Source of the DNA: Bacteroidales bacterium
Lineage (GTDB): Bacteria > Bacteroidota > Bacteroidia > Bacteroidales > UBA932
Length of the DNA: 39,776 nucleotides
Assembly: GCA_016295245.1 (NCBI GenBank)
Contig: JAEDLO010000006.1
Coordinates: 1-39,776 of the forward strand
Direction: 5' to 3'
How positions within the stretch are numbered: the stretch's first letter is position 1; every line of letters starts with the position of its first letter. This document shows positions 16,498 through 24,493 of this stretch, one piece after another. Below the pieces are notes generated by a model, which saw only the letters and a program-made list of their open reading frames with translations, was not told the origin of the DNA and ran no database searches. The translations under genes and the position numbers were made by a program.

Positions 16498-16950
16498 GTG
16501 GACACACAAAGCTACAAAACAGTATCGCTCAACAAGGCGACTGTAGACAAGAAGTGGGTTGTCATTGACGCGACTGATCTCGCACTTGGTCGTCTTGCAG
16601 CACGCGTTTCTCTTGTCCTTCGCGGCAAGACCAAGCCAGGCTACACCCCACACGTTGATTGCGGTGACAATGTTATCGTGGTCAATGCTGAGAAGGTTGC
16701 TCTTGGCGGCAACAAGATGACTGACCGTGTTTATACCCGTTACACCGGATATCCGGGCGGACAGAGGTTTACAACACCGGCCGAGATTCTCGCAAAGAAG
16801 CCTACCGAACTCGTCAGGAGAGCAGTGAAGGGTATGCTCCCTAAGACCCGTCTTGGTGCAGACCTCCTCAACAACCTGTTCATCTATGCAGGTCCGGAGC
16901 ACCCACACCAGGCACAGAACCCTAAAGAAATCAAGTTGGACGAAATTTAA
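16498..16950 (+). CDS. rplM: 50S ribosomal protein L13 (uL13)
   Basis: L13 is an early-assembling large-subunit protein. The 150-residue product shows WVVIDATDLALGRLAARVS, HVDCGDNVIVVNAEKV and the conserved GMLPKTRLG. The start is assigned to GTG at 16498 (VDTQSYKTVS), because Bacteroidetes L13 begins at this point. The longer frame from 16435 would start inside the promoter and hairpin. It leads the rplM-rpsI-rpsB-tsf run and is separated from rpsI by 9 bases. Confidence 0.95.
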   Translation: MDTQSYKTVSLNKATVDKKWVVIDATDLALGRLAARVSLVLRGKTKPGYTPHVDCGDNVIVVNAEKVALGGNKMTDRVYTRYTGYPGGQRFTTPAEILAKKPTELVRRAVKGMLPKTRLGADLLNNLFIYAGPEHPHQAQNPKEIKLDEI

Positions 16951-16959
16951 ACAGAGCAA

Positions 16960-17349
16960 ATGGAACAGACACACGCCCTTGGAAGACGTAAAGCAGCTGT
17001 AGCTCGCGTTTATCTCACAGCCGGCACCGGCAACGTTACGATCAATGACCGTCCTCTCGAGAACTACTTCGCTCTCGAGTCTCTCCGTTATGTCGTAAAT
17101 CAGCCGTTCGAGGTTACCAACACTCTTGGCCAGTTTGACGTTAAGGTTACCATCGTAGGTGGTGGTATCAAGGGTCAGGCTGAGGCTATCCGTCTTGGTA
17201 TCGCCCGCGCCCTCAGTGAGCTTGACAGGGAAGCATATCGTTCTGCGCTCAAGGCAGCAGGATTCCTCACCCGCGATGCACGCGAGGTTGAGCGTAAGAA
17301 GCCTGGTCAGCCTGGTGCACGCCGCCGCTTCCAGTTCAGCAAACGTTAG
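16960..17349 (+). CDS. rpsI: 30S ribosomal protein S9 (uS9)
   Basis: S9 sits in the head of the small subunit, with its C-terminal tail reaching the P-site tRNA. The 129-residue protein has the signature HALGRRKAAVARVYL at its start, GGGIKGQAEAIRLGIARAL in the centre, and a basic tail ending RRRFQFSKR with the conserved final lysine-arginine. It follows rplM by 9 bases in the usual L13-S9 pair. Confidence 0.97.
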   Translation: MEQTHALGRRKAAVARVYLTAGTGNVTINDRPLENYFALESLRYVVNQPFEVTNTLGQFDVKVTIVGGGIKGQAEAIRLGIARALSELDREAYRSALKAAGFLTRDAREVERKKPGQPGARRRFQFSKR

Positions 17350-17372
17350 TTATTACTTTTTTACGGCACAGA

Positions 17373-17478
17373 GACGGTTTCAAACCATCCTGGAGATGGC
17401 TGCCGTCCTGCGGAAAAGGATGAAGACCGGCAAGGCCGCTACTTCACCTTGAAGAAAAGAGACCCCGGAGAATCGGGG
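17373..17478 (+). promoter_or_regulatory. Candidate structured RNA leader of rpsB-tsf
   Basis: The 158 bases between rpsI and rpsB hold no gene but several nested inverted repeats. GACGG (17373-17377) pairs with CCGTC (17403-17407), enclosing CCATC (17385-17389) paired with GATGG (17395-17399). CTTCA/TGAAG (17442-17446/17450-17454) and CCCCG/CGGGG (17463-17467/17474-17478) form further hairpins. A small CGGC/GCCG hairpin lies between. Autoregulation of rpsB-tsf by S2 through a leader is known in gammaproteobacteria; a similar role here is inference. Confidence 0.5.
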
Positions 17479-17507
17479 ACAGTTTCAAAAAACAAGAAAA
17501 CAAAACA

Positions 17508-18311
17508 ATGTCACGTACAAATTTCCAGGAATTGCTTGATGCAGGTGTACATTTCGGTCACTTGGCAAGAAAGTGGAACCCTAAGATGGCTCCATACATC
17601 TTCGACCAGAAGAACGGAATCCACGTTATCGACCTGCACAAGACTATCGGCAAGATAGATGAGGCAGCAGAGGAGATGAAGCAGCTTGCAAAGTCAGGCC
17701 GCAAGATTCTCTTTGTCGCCACAAAGAAGCAGGCTAAGGATATTGTAAAGGAAAAGGCTACTGCAGTCAATATGCCATCTATTACTGAGCGCTGGGCTGG
17801 CGGTATGCTTACCAACTTCCCTACTATCCGCAAGGCTATCAAGAAGATGTCCACCATCGACAAGATGAAGGAAGACGGAACCTTCGACAAATTGGCGAAG
17901 AGAGAGCGTCTCCAGGTGGACCGTCAGAGAGCAAAACTCGAGAAGAACCTTGGTTCTATCCGCGATATGAGCCGTCTTCCGTCAGCACTTTTCGTGATTG
18001 ACGTGCAGAAGGAGGCCAACGCGGTCAAGGAGGCAAACCGTCTCAACATCCCGGTATTCGCGATGGTTGATACTTGTTGCGATCCTACACCGATTGATTA
18101 TGTAATACCGGCAAACGACGACGCCACCAAGTCAATCGAGTGCGTTCTCAACGTTCTTTGCGCAGCTATCCAGGAAGGTCTCGAAGAGCGCAAGCTCGAG
18201 AAGGACAAGGAGGCAGCAGCAGAGGAGTCTTCAGAGGAGGCAAAGCCAGCACGCAAGCTCCGCGCACGCAAGGGCGCTGCAGCTGAGGAGCCGGCACAGA
18301 AGGCCGCTTAA
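17508..18311 (+). CDS. rpsB: 30S ribosomal protein S2 (uS2)
   Basis: S2 binds late at the small-subunit head/body junction. The 267-residue protein has the N-terminal LLDAGVHFGHLARKWNPKM, the central ERWAGGMLTNFPTIRK and the PVFAMVDTCCDP segment, all typical of S2. The last 45 residues are an alanine-, glutamate- and arginine/lysine-rich tail (KPARKLRARKGAAAEEP), a low-complexity C-terminal extension. The gene follows a 158-base structured leader and precedes tsf by 32 bases. Confidence 0.97.
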   Translation: MSRTNFQELLDAGVHFGHLARKWNPKMAPYIFDQKNGIHVIDLHKTIGKIDEAAEEMKQLAKSGRKILFVATKKQAKDIVKEKATAVNMPSITERWAGGMLTNFPTIRKAIKKMSTIDKMKEDGTFDKLAKRERLQVDRQRAKLEKNLGSIRDMSRLPSALFVIDVQKEANAVKEANRLNIPVFAMVDTCCDPTPIDYVIPANDDATKSIECVLNVLCAAIQEGLEERKLEKDKEAAAEESSEEAKPARKLRARKGAAAEEPAQKAA

Positions 18312-18343
18312 TTAAGTTCCATATATAAAAACAGATAACGACT

Positions 18344-19339
18344 ATGGCAATCACAGCAGCAGACGTAATGAAGTTGCGTAAGATGACTTCTGCCGGTATG
18401 ATGGACTGCAAGAAGGCCCTTGAGGAGGCTCAGGGAGACTTCGACAAGGCAATCGGCATCATCCGCGAGAAGGGTAAGCTGGTAGCGGCTAAGAGAGCTG
18501 ACCGTGAGACCTCCGAGGGTGCTGTAAAGGCACGCGTGGAGGGAGGCAAGGGTATCATCGTTTGCCTCGGATGTGAGACTGACTTCGTGTCTCGCAACTC
18601 TGACTTCCAGGATCTCGCAAATGCTATCGCTGACGTGGCCATCGCAAACTGCCCTGCAGACATCGAAGGTCTCAAGGCTTGCAAGATGGCTGACGGCTAC
18701 ACCGTAGAGGAGGCCGTTGAGGCGCAGACCGGCAAGACCGGCGAGAAGCACGTCCTTGCTTACTACGCTCTTGTAGAGGCTCCTTTCGTAGCTCAGTATA
18801 TCCACGCCATCAACGGTAAGCTTGGCGCTCTGGTTGGCTTCAACAAGCCTGTATCAGAGTCTCTTGCCAAGGGTATCGTAATGCAGGTGGCTTCTATGAA
18901 CCCTGTATCCATTTCGGCTTCAGACTGCCCTAAGGAGGTTCTCGACAACGAGATGACCGTGGCAATCCAGAAGACCAAGGAGGAGATGGTTCAGAAGGCT
19001 ATCGATGCAGCCCTCAAGAAGGCTGGCATCAACCCTGCACACGTTGACAGCGAGGATCACATCGAGTCTAACACCTCAAAGGGCTGGCTCACTCCTGAGC
19101 AGGCTGACCAGGCTCGCGAGATCATCAAGACCGTAGGCGCAGAGAAGGCAGCAAGCCTCAACGAGGCTATGATCCAGAACATCGCCAACGGCCGCGTCCA
19201 GAAGTACCTCAAGGAAAACACCCTCGAGGAGCAGGACTACCAGATGAGCGACGAGAAGCTCAGCGTAAAGGCAGCTCTCGCAGCAGAGGACAAGGAAGTG
19301 AAGGTAGTTGCTATGAAGCGTTTCTCGCTCAACGACTAA
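18344..19339 (+). CDS. tsf: Translation elongation factor Ts
   Basis: EF-Ts recharges EF-Tu by exchanging GDP for GTP. The 331-residue protein has the N-terminal UBA-like domain (VMKLRKMTSAGMMDCKKAL, residues 8-26) and the EF-Tu-contact motif TDFVSRN at residues 79-85. Two core subdomains follow and reach the full length usual in Bacteroidetes. It is the last gene of the ribosomal run and is followed by a GAAAAGGGG/CCCCTTTTC terminator. Confidence 0.97.
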   Translation: MAITAADVMKLRKMTSAGMMDCKKALEEAQGDFDKAIGIIREKGKLVAAKRADRETSEGAVKARVEGGKGIIVCLGCETDFVSRNSDFQDLANAIADVAIANCPADIEGLKACKMADGYTVEEAVEAQTGKTGEKHVLAYYALVEAPFVAQYIHAINGKLGALVGFNKPVSESLAKGIVMQVASMNPVSISASDCPKEVLDNEMTVAIQKTKEEMVQKAIDAALKKAGINPAHVDSEDHIESNTSKGWLTPEQADQAREIIKTVGAEKAASLNEAMIQNIANGRVQKYLKENTLEEQDYQMSDEKLSVKAALAAEDKEVKVVAMKRFSLND

Positions 19340-19361
19340 TTTTCACATCGAAATACTAATG

Positions 19362-19393
19362 GAAAAGGGGATGCATCACTGCAGCCCCTTTTC
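19362..19393 (+). terminator. Intrinsic terminator after tsf
   Basis: GAAAAGGGG (19362-19370) and CCCCTTTTC (19385-19393) form a 9-bp stem, and the loop contains a small TGCA/TGCA pairing. The A-stretch and T-stretch on either arm make it usable in both directions, so it may also end the convergent cyclophilin transcript. Confidence 0.75.
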
Positions 19394-19418
19394 TGATTCT
19401 AACCTAAAAATTTAACCT

Positions 19419-19475
19419 ATGAAAAAACTATTCACTATCAATTACTTGCAACAACCGTGCCGTCGTCGAGTTTAA
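19419..19475 (+). other. Micro-ORF or truncated signal-peptide gene start
   Basis: An ATG after an A/T-rich leader encodes MKKLFTINYL and stops after 18 codons, inside the 3' end of the convergent cyclophilin gene. The first seven residues look like the start of a Bacteroidetes signal peptide. It could be chance, a tiny peptide gene, or the stump of a gene lost by deletion. Confidence 0.2.
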
Positions 19476-20136
19476 TAGTGATAATTTTTACATCCTGAAC
19501 AGGGCGGTCTTTTGCCCCTGTTTCCACGGCTGCAATCTTGTCAATTACGTCCAGACCTTCGACAGTCTGTCCGAAAACAGTATAGTCTCCGTTGAGGGAA
19601 CTGCATCCGTATTCATCCTGTACGAGATAGAATTGAGAGCCCGATGACTCCTTGTAAGGGTTTGCTGCGTCGCCCCTTCTGGCTGCTGCCAGGGCGCCCT
19701 TGAGGTGGGTGTATTCAGGAACGAACTCTGCAGGGATGGTGTATCCCGGTCCGCCGGTGCCGTAGCTTGCGGCCTTGTCCGGGTCCTTGGTCAGAGGATC
19801 GCCGGCCTGAATCATGAAACCGTTGATGACGCGGTGGAAGAGGATGCCGTCATAGAAGCCGCTCAAGGCCAGTCTGGCGAAGTTCTCGCGGTGCTTCGGG
19901 GTCTTGCTGTAGAGCTTGACCTTGATCACTCCCATATTGGTGATGATGTCGAAGACGGGCTCCTCGTCCAGAGCTTCAATCTTCTTGGCGATGATCTGCG
20001 CCTGTTCAGCGGCGGCTGCAGAATCGGCTGCGGCCTGCTCAGCCTGCTGTGCGGCCTGCTTGGCTTTGTTTCCGCAGGATGCGAAGAGCACGACTGCCCC
20101 AAGGAGGCAGAGTGCAGGGATGATGTACTTTTTCAT
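19438..20136 (-). CDS. Cyclophilin-type peptidyl-prolyl isomerase lipoprotein
   Basis: The 232-residue protein catalyses cis-trans isomerisation of proline bonds, here outside the cytoplasm. A signal peptide ends in the lipobox FASC with the lipidated cysteine at residue 21. A helical, alanine- and glutamine-rich linker covers residues 25-55. The cyclophilin domain then runs from about residue 60 to the end, with FHRVINGFMIQAGDP and the GSQFYLV segment of the active site. The start lies 2 bases after the flippase stop, so it depends on the flippase promoter. It ends convergently to tsf. Confidence 0.92.
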   Translation of the reverse strand: MKKYIIPALCLLGAVVLFASCGNKAKQAAQQAEQAAADSAAAAEQAQIIAKKIEALDEEPVFDIITNMGVIKVKLYSKTPKHRENFARLALSGFYDGILFHRVINGFMIQAGDPLTKDPDKAASYGTGGPGYTIPAEFVPEYTHLKGALAAARRGDAANPYKESSGSQFYLVQDEYGCSSLNGDYTVFGQTVEGLDVIDKIAAVETGAKDRPVQDVKIITIKLDDGTVVASN

Positions 20137-20137
20137 A

Positions 20138-21610
20138 TTATGCGTGTTTTGATTTGGATTTCAGTTTCCTGAGCATAGTCAGGGCAAGCGGGGTGCAGTA
20201 GGCTGCAAGAAGGACGGTGCCCAGAGTCATCTTCACCCAAGTTCCCGGCTCGAAGCCGAGAATCTCCGGCAGATGGTAGAGCAGCAGCAGGACCAGGGCC
20301 AGCAGTACATAGAGCCCTATGGACCTGAGTTCATAGCGTACAGGGTAATATTTCTGCCCCAGGAAATAACTCAGCAGCATCGAGATGCCATAGCCGGCAA
20401 AGCCTCCCCAGGCGCAGGCCCAGTAACCTATGCGCGGGACGAAAATGACATTGACTGCCACCATCACCACTGCGCCGCAAAGGCTGATGAGCGCGCCCCA
20501 CCAGGTCTTGTCGCTGAGCTTGTACCAGAAGGAGAGGTTCATACTGATGCCCATAAAGATTTCGGCCATCATCACGATAGGTATGGTGCCGAGACCCTCC
20601 CAGTAGTCCTGCTGGACGAAGTGGCGAAGGACAGGCATATAGAAGATGACGCAGAGGAAGGCGGCCAGGGTGAAGATGACAAAGTACTTCATCCCGTCCG
20701 CAAGAGTCTGTGGGCTGTTCTTCTCAGCGCCGGAGAACACTATCGGCTCATAGGCGTAGCGGAAAGCCTGCGTCAGCAGGGCCATTATCATCGCAATCTT
20801 TACGCAGGCGCCGTAGATGCCCAGCTGCACCATTCCCTCCTCGCCCGGGCAGAGCAGCGGGAAGAGCACCTTGTCTGCCGTCTGGTTGAGTATGCTCACG
20901 AGGCTGAGCAGCAGCAGCGGCATCGAGTAGGCGAGCATACGCCTGCAAAGGGAGCGGTCGAAGCCGTAGGCGATGCCCCGGATTTCGGGGATGAAGCCCA
21001 GGGTCACCAGCGAGGTGCACAGCAGGTTGGCGAAGAAGATGAGGCCGACGCCGCCGTTGAAGCGCTCGTAGATGGCTGTCAGCTGCGGAATCTTCGGCAT
21101 CAGCAGGAAGATGAAGAGGTTGAGCGCCACGTTCAGGAAGATGAAGCTCATCTTCAGGAGCATAAACTTCATCGGGCGGTGCTGCTGCCTCAGGCGGGCG
21201 AACATTACGGCCTGGAAGGCGTCAAGCGCGCCGATGACGGCAAAGCAGGCGACGTACTCGGGGTGGGCTGCATAGCCCAGCGCATCCGAAATCCCGCCAA
21301 GGAAGGCGAACACCAGCGCCACGAAGCCCAGCCCCACCGCTCCGACCATCCGCAGCGCGCAGCTGTAAACCATCTTTTCATCCTCGTCCTTGCGGCCCGA
21401 AAAGCGGAAGAAGGTGGTCTCCATTCCGAAGGTCAGCAGGGCGAAGATCAGAGCGGCATAGGCGTAGAGATTGGAGACTATGCCGTAGCCTCCGCTTTCC
21501 GCTGCGATGCGGTAGGTGTGGAGAGGTACCAGCAGATAGTTCAGGAAACGCCCGACTATGCTGCTCAGGCCGTATATGGCGGTATCTTTTGCTAAAGATT
21601 TCAGATTCAT
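20138..21610 (-). CDS. Oligosaccharide flippase family membrane protein (Wzx/MATE-like)
   Basis: The 490-residue protein has about 12-14 hydrophobic segments and the typical N-terminus of polysaccharide translocases (KSLAKDTAIYGLSSIVGRFLNYLL). It probably flips a lipid-linked sugar intermediate across the inner membrane; the substrate cannot be told. The start is set at ATG 21610, because the 20 residues added by the upstream in-frame start contain the promoter. The TATCTTTG box at 21618-21625 ends 7 bases before the ATG, predicting a leaderless mRNA. No glycosyltransferases adjoin, so this is not within a capsule locus. The cyclophilin gene follows after 1 base. Confidence 0.88.
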   Translation of the reverse strand: MNLKSLAKDTAIYGLSSIVGRFLNYLLVPLHTYRIAAESGGYGIVSNLYAYAALIFALLTFGMETTFFRFSGRKDEDEKMVYSCALRMVGAVGLGFVALVFAFLGGISDALGYAAHPEYVACFAVIGALDAFQAVMFARLRQQHRPMKFMLLKMSFIFLNVALNLFIFLLMPKIPQLTAIYERFNGGVGLIFFANLLCTSLVTLGFIPEIRGIAYGFDRSLCRRMLAYSMPLLLLSLVSILNQTADKVLFPLLCPGEEGMVQLGIYGACVKIAMIMALLTQAFRYAYEPIVFSGAEKNSPQTLADGMKYFVIFTLAAFLCVIFYMPVLRHFVQQDYWEGLGTIPIVMMAEIFMGISMNLSFWYKLSDKTWWGALISLCGAVVMVAVNVIFVPRIGYWACAWGGFAGYGISMLLSYFLGQKYYPVRYELRSIGLYVLLALVLLLLYHLPEILGFEPGTWVKMTLGTVLLAAYCTPLALTMLRKLKSKSKHA

Positions 21611-21617
21611 ATTGATG

Positions 21618-21625
21618 CAAAGATA
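21618..21625 (-). promoter_or_regulatory. -7 box (TATCTTTG) for the flippase-cyclophilin pair
   Basis: This is an exact TAnnTTTG match on the minus strand, ending 7 bases before the flippase ATG. It shares a 39-base intergenic region with the opposing box at 21638-21645. Confidence 0.7.
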
Positions 21626-21637
21626 CGAAATCCGCAG

Positions 21638-21645
21638 TATCTTTG
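21638..21645 (+). promoter_or_regulatory. -7 box (TATCTTTG) for the YqiA-like esterase
   Basis: This is an exact TAnnTTTG match ending 4 bases before the ATG at 21650. A TTG at 21612-21614 may be a weak -33 element. The transcript should be leaderless. Confidence 0.7.
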
Positions 21646-21649
21646 TCCT

Positions 21650-22228
21650 ATGAAGATTCTTTTCATCCACGGCCTCGCCTCATCCGGCGCCTACAAGATG
21701 GCCTCCTCGCTGCGCATCCTGCTCAAGCCCGAAGCCGTCATCGCGCCTGACCTGCCCATAGAGCCCTTCGCTGCCCTCGACCTGCTCGAAGACATCTGCC
21801 GGCGCGAGCAGCCCGAGCTGGTCGCAGGCCTCTCGCTGGGAGGCTTCTTGGCGCAGAAACTGCGAGGCCGCCGCAAGATTCTGGTTAACCCCGACCTGGA
21901 GGTAAGCCGCCTGCTCTCGACTATGAAGGGGGAGGTCAAATACCTTTCGCCGCGTCAGGACGGCGCTCAGAGCTTCTTCATCACTGAAGAAATATGCGAA
22001 GGATACCGCCAGCTGGAGAAGACCCAGTTCGACGGCCTGGACGATGCCGAGAGGGCCATCACCCGAGGTCTGTTCGCCCTGGACGACGAAATTGTCCGCT
22101 GCGGCCCCCTTTTCGAGCGCTACTATCCGGGCTGTGCGACCTATTATCCCGGTCGCCATCTGCCAGTTTTTCCGGAGCTGAAACAACATCTTGTACCGAT
22201 AGCCAAAGCTTTGGCGAATGAATATTGA
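21650..22228 (+). CDS. YqiA-like alpha/beta hydrolase (esterase)
   Basis: The 192-residue protein is a short alpha/beta hydrolase resembling the YqiA/UPF0227 esterases. ILFIHGLASS at residues 3-12 forms the oxyanion region. The nucleophile elbow GLSLGG places the catalytic serine at residue 62. An aspartate at 145 or 146 (ALDDEIV) and histidine 170 (PGRHLP) complete a plausible triad. There is no signal peptide, so it acts in the cytoplasm. The natural substrate is unknown. It is a single gene with its own leaderless-type promoter. Confidence 0.82.
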   Translation: MKILFIHGLASSGAYKMASSLRILLKPEAVIAPDLPIEPFAALDLLEDICRREQPELVAGLSLGGFLAQKLRGRRKILVNPDLEVSRLLSTMKGEVKYLSPRQDGAQSFFITEEICEGYRQLEKTQFDGLDDAERAITRGLFALDDEIVRCGPLFERYYPGCATYYPGRHLPVFPELKQHLVPIAKALANEY

Positions 22229-22247
22229 TGATTTCAGCCCATTTTAT

Positions 22248-22255
22248 TATTTTTG
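22248..22255 (+). promoter_or_regulatory. Promoter for the DUF4954-SIS-lplA run
   Basis: A -7 TATTTTTG (22248-22255) lies 20 bases after a TTG at 22225-22227, close to the ideal spacing. The leader to the ATG at 22277 is about 16 bases. Confidence 0.7.
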
Positions 22256-22276
22256 TCGGATTAAATCCACATAATT

Positions 22277-24481
22277 ATGGAAAAAGTGACCGTACTGCCA
22301 CCGGAGAAATTGTTCAACGGCTGGATAGACCCGCGTTTCATTCCTGAGGGAAAGGACAAATACTATATTCGCAACAAGCAGGTGTCTGCGCCGAAAGGCG
22401 GCTGGAGGCACCTTCGCAGCGACGAGATTGAGAGTCTCGTGATGAATGACAACACAGCCTCAAGCTGGGATACCATATGGGTGACCGACGAATTCACTCC
22501 CTCACTTGTCAAGAACAACAAGTTCTTCGGAACGGTAAGGATAGGTCGCGTGAGCAATCTTGGCCTGCAGTTTCACGACCTGAGGCTGCCTTGCGGCATC
22601 ACCAACAGCTCTATCCACTCCTGTGACATAGGCGACGACTGCGCCATCCACGACGTGCACTACCTGTCGCACTACATCATCGGCGCCAGGTGTATGCTCT
22701 TCAGCATCCAGGAGATGGCCACGACCGACCACGCCAAGTTCGGAAACGGAGTGGTCAAGGACGGCGAGGACGAGAAGGTAAGGGTCGAGCTCGAGATAAT
22801 GAACGAGACCGGCTGCAGATCCGTCAGCCCTTTCGACGGAATGATTACCGCTGACGCCTATCTCTGGGCCAAATATGTGGATGACAAGAAGCTGCGCGAG
22901 CGCCTGCTGGAGTTCACCCAGAACTCGGTGGACTCCCATCGCGGCTATTACGGCACCATAGGCGAGGGCTGCGTGATCAAGACCTCCCAGATTATCAAAG
23001 ACGCCAAAATCGGCCCTTGCTGCTACATCAAGGGAGCAAGCAAGCTCAAGAACATCACCATCAACTCTTCGGAGAAAGAGCCGTCCCAGATAGGTGAGAA
23101 CGTGATTCTGGTCAACGGTATCGTCGGCTACGGCTGCCGCATCTTCTACAGCTGCACCGCGGTCAAGTTTGTCATCGGCAACAACAGCAACCTCAAGTAC
23201 GGCGCCCGAATGATAGACTCCGTGCTTGGCGACAACAGCACCATATCCTGCTGCGAAGTGCTCAACAACCTGATTTTCCCTGCGCACGAGCAGCACCACA
23301 ACAACTCCTTCCTGATCGCCTCATGCGTCAAGGGCCAGAGTAACCTGGCCGCCGGCGCGACTGTGGGATCAAATCACAACAGCCGCACCAACGACAACGA
23401 GGTCGTTGCCGGACGCGGCTTCTGGCCGGGCCTGTGCACCTCAATCAAGCACTCTTCGGTCTTCGCTTCCTATACGCTCCTGGCCAAGGGCGCCTACCCT
23501 GCGGAGCTGAATGTTCCGCTGCCTTTCAGTATGCTTACCAATGACGAGAAGAACGGCGAACTTGTCGTCTTCCCTGCCTTCTGGTGGCTGCGGAATATGT
23601 ACGCCCTGGCGCGCAACTCCTGGAAGTATGCCACACGCGACAAGCGTGTCACCAAGGTGCAGAACATCGAGTTCGACACCTACGCTCCCGACAGTATGGA
23701 AGAGGCCATCAAGGCCCGCAAGCTGCTGGAGCTCTGGGTTGCAAAGGCCTGGTTCAAGGCAAATGGAACAAACATAGACAACTATACAGACAAGCAACTT
23801 CGTGCTAAAGGGTACGAACTGCTTTCGGGAGACTCCACGGTGGTGGACGCTCTTGAGATTTTCGGAGAGGGTATGGAGAAATCCTCCAGAAAGGTCCGCA
23901 TCCGTATGGCATACAAAGCCTATCACGCCTACGGCGATATGATTGTACACTACGCCGTGACCAACGCGATGAAGTATTTGGAGGCCAATCCGGGCGAGAC
24001 CCTCAGCTCTATGTCCGTGCTTCTGAAGAGCCGCCGCAAACGCGAGTGGATCAACCTCGGAGGCCAGCTTATGATGGAATCGGACGTGGACCGTCTGCGC
24101 TCCGACATCCGCGAAGGAAAGCTGGTTTCCTGGAAGGACGTCCACAAACGCTACAATGACATCTGGAGACGCTATCCTCTCGACAAGCTTCGTCACGCCT
24201 ATCTCTCGCTGTGCTGCGTCTTCAAAGTTGAAAGCATGTCAGCATCGGATTGGCAGAACGCAATCGATGCCGAGCTCAGAATCCAGCATTATATCTGTGA
24301 TCAGGTGCGCCAGACCCGTCTGAAGGACTATGAGAATCCTTTCCGCCGCGCCACCTACCGCAATGAAGAGGAGATGCTCGCCGCCATCGGCACCATCGAC
24401 GACAACAGCTTCGTGCGCCAGATAGCCCGCGAAACGGAGGAGAACCTCCGCAGGCTCGAAGAAATGCGTTCAAGAATTTAA
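22277..24481 (+). CDS. DUF4954 family left-handed beta-helix protein
   Basis: The 734-residue protein belongs to DUF4954, a Bacteroidales-type family with no established reaction. Residues of about 75-400 contain repeated short turns with I/V at regular spacing (GEGCVIKTSQIIKDAKIGPC, IGENVILVNGIVGYGCRI, FVIGNNSNLKYGARM), as in hexapeptide-type left-handed beta helices of sugar-nucleotide acyl- or nucleotidyl-transferases. The C-terminal 300 residues are helical and charged. No signal peptide is present. It is first in a run with the SIS isomerase (12 bases on) and lipoate ligase, so a role in sugar or sugar-phosphate handling is plausible but unproven. Confidence 0.85.
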   Translation: MEKVTVLPPEKLFNGWIDPRFIPEGKDKYYIRNKQVSAPKGGWRHLRSDEIESLVMNDNTASSWDTIWVTDEFTPSLVKNNKFFGTVRIGRVSNLGLQFHDLRLPCGITNSSIHSCDIGDDCAIHDVHYLSHYIIGARCMLFSIQEMATTDHAKFGNGVVKDGEDEKVRVELEIMNETGCRSVSPFDGMITADAYLWAKYVDDKKLRERLLEFTQNSVDSHRGYYGTIGEGCVIKTSQIIKDAKIGPCCYIKGASKLKNITINSSEKEPSQIGENVILVNGIVGYGCRIFYSCTAVKFVIGNNSNLKYGARMIDSVLGDNSTISCCEVLNNLIFPAHEQHHNNSFLIASCVKGQSNLAAGATVGSNHNSRTNDNEVVAGRGFWPGLCTSIKHSSVFASYTLLAKGAYPAELNVPLPFSMLTNDEKNGELVVFPAFWWLRNMYALARNSWKYATRDKRVTKVQNIEFDTYAPDSMEEAIKARKLLELWVAKAWFKANGTNIDNYTDKQLRAKGYELLSGDSTVVDALEIFGEGMEKSSRKVRIRMAYKAYHAYGDMIVHYAVTNAMKYLEANPGETLSSMSVLLKSRRKREWINLGGQLMMESDVDRLRSDIREGKLVSWKDVHKRYNDIWRRYPLDKLRHAYLSLCCVFKVESMSASDWQNAIDAELRIQHYICDQVRQTRLKDYENPFRRATYRNEEEMLAAIGTIDDNSFVRQIARETEENLRRLEEMRSRI

Positions 24482-24493
24482 AATTTTCAAGAA

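Noticed and set aside
17350..17507. tRNA or small protein gene in the rpsI-rpsB gap
   Set aside because: No cloverleaf with T-loop signature and no credible start-to-stop frame. The inverted repeats fit a leader better.
20273..21595. A 440-codon open frame on the plus strand opposite the flippase
   Set aside because: It is antisense to a clear multi-pass membrane protein. Its product is an E/Q/H-rich string with no domain character, as expected from the complement of hydrophobic codons.
22502..23299. A 265-codon open frame on the minus strand within DUF4954
   Set aside because: It lies wholly inside a recognised family gene on the other strand, and has no promoter, operon context or domain of its own.
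23441..24196. A 251-codon open frame on the minus strand within DUF4954
   Set aside because: It is a shadow of the GC-rich third codon positions of the real gene, with no supporting signal.
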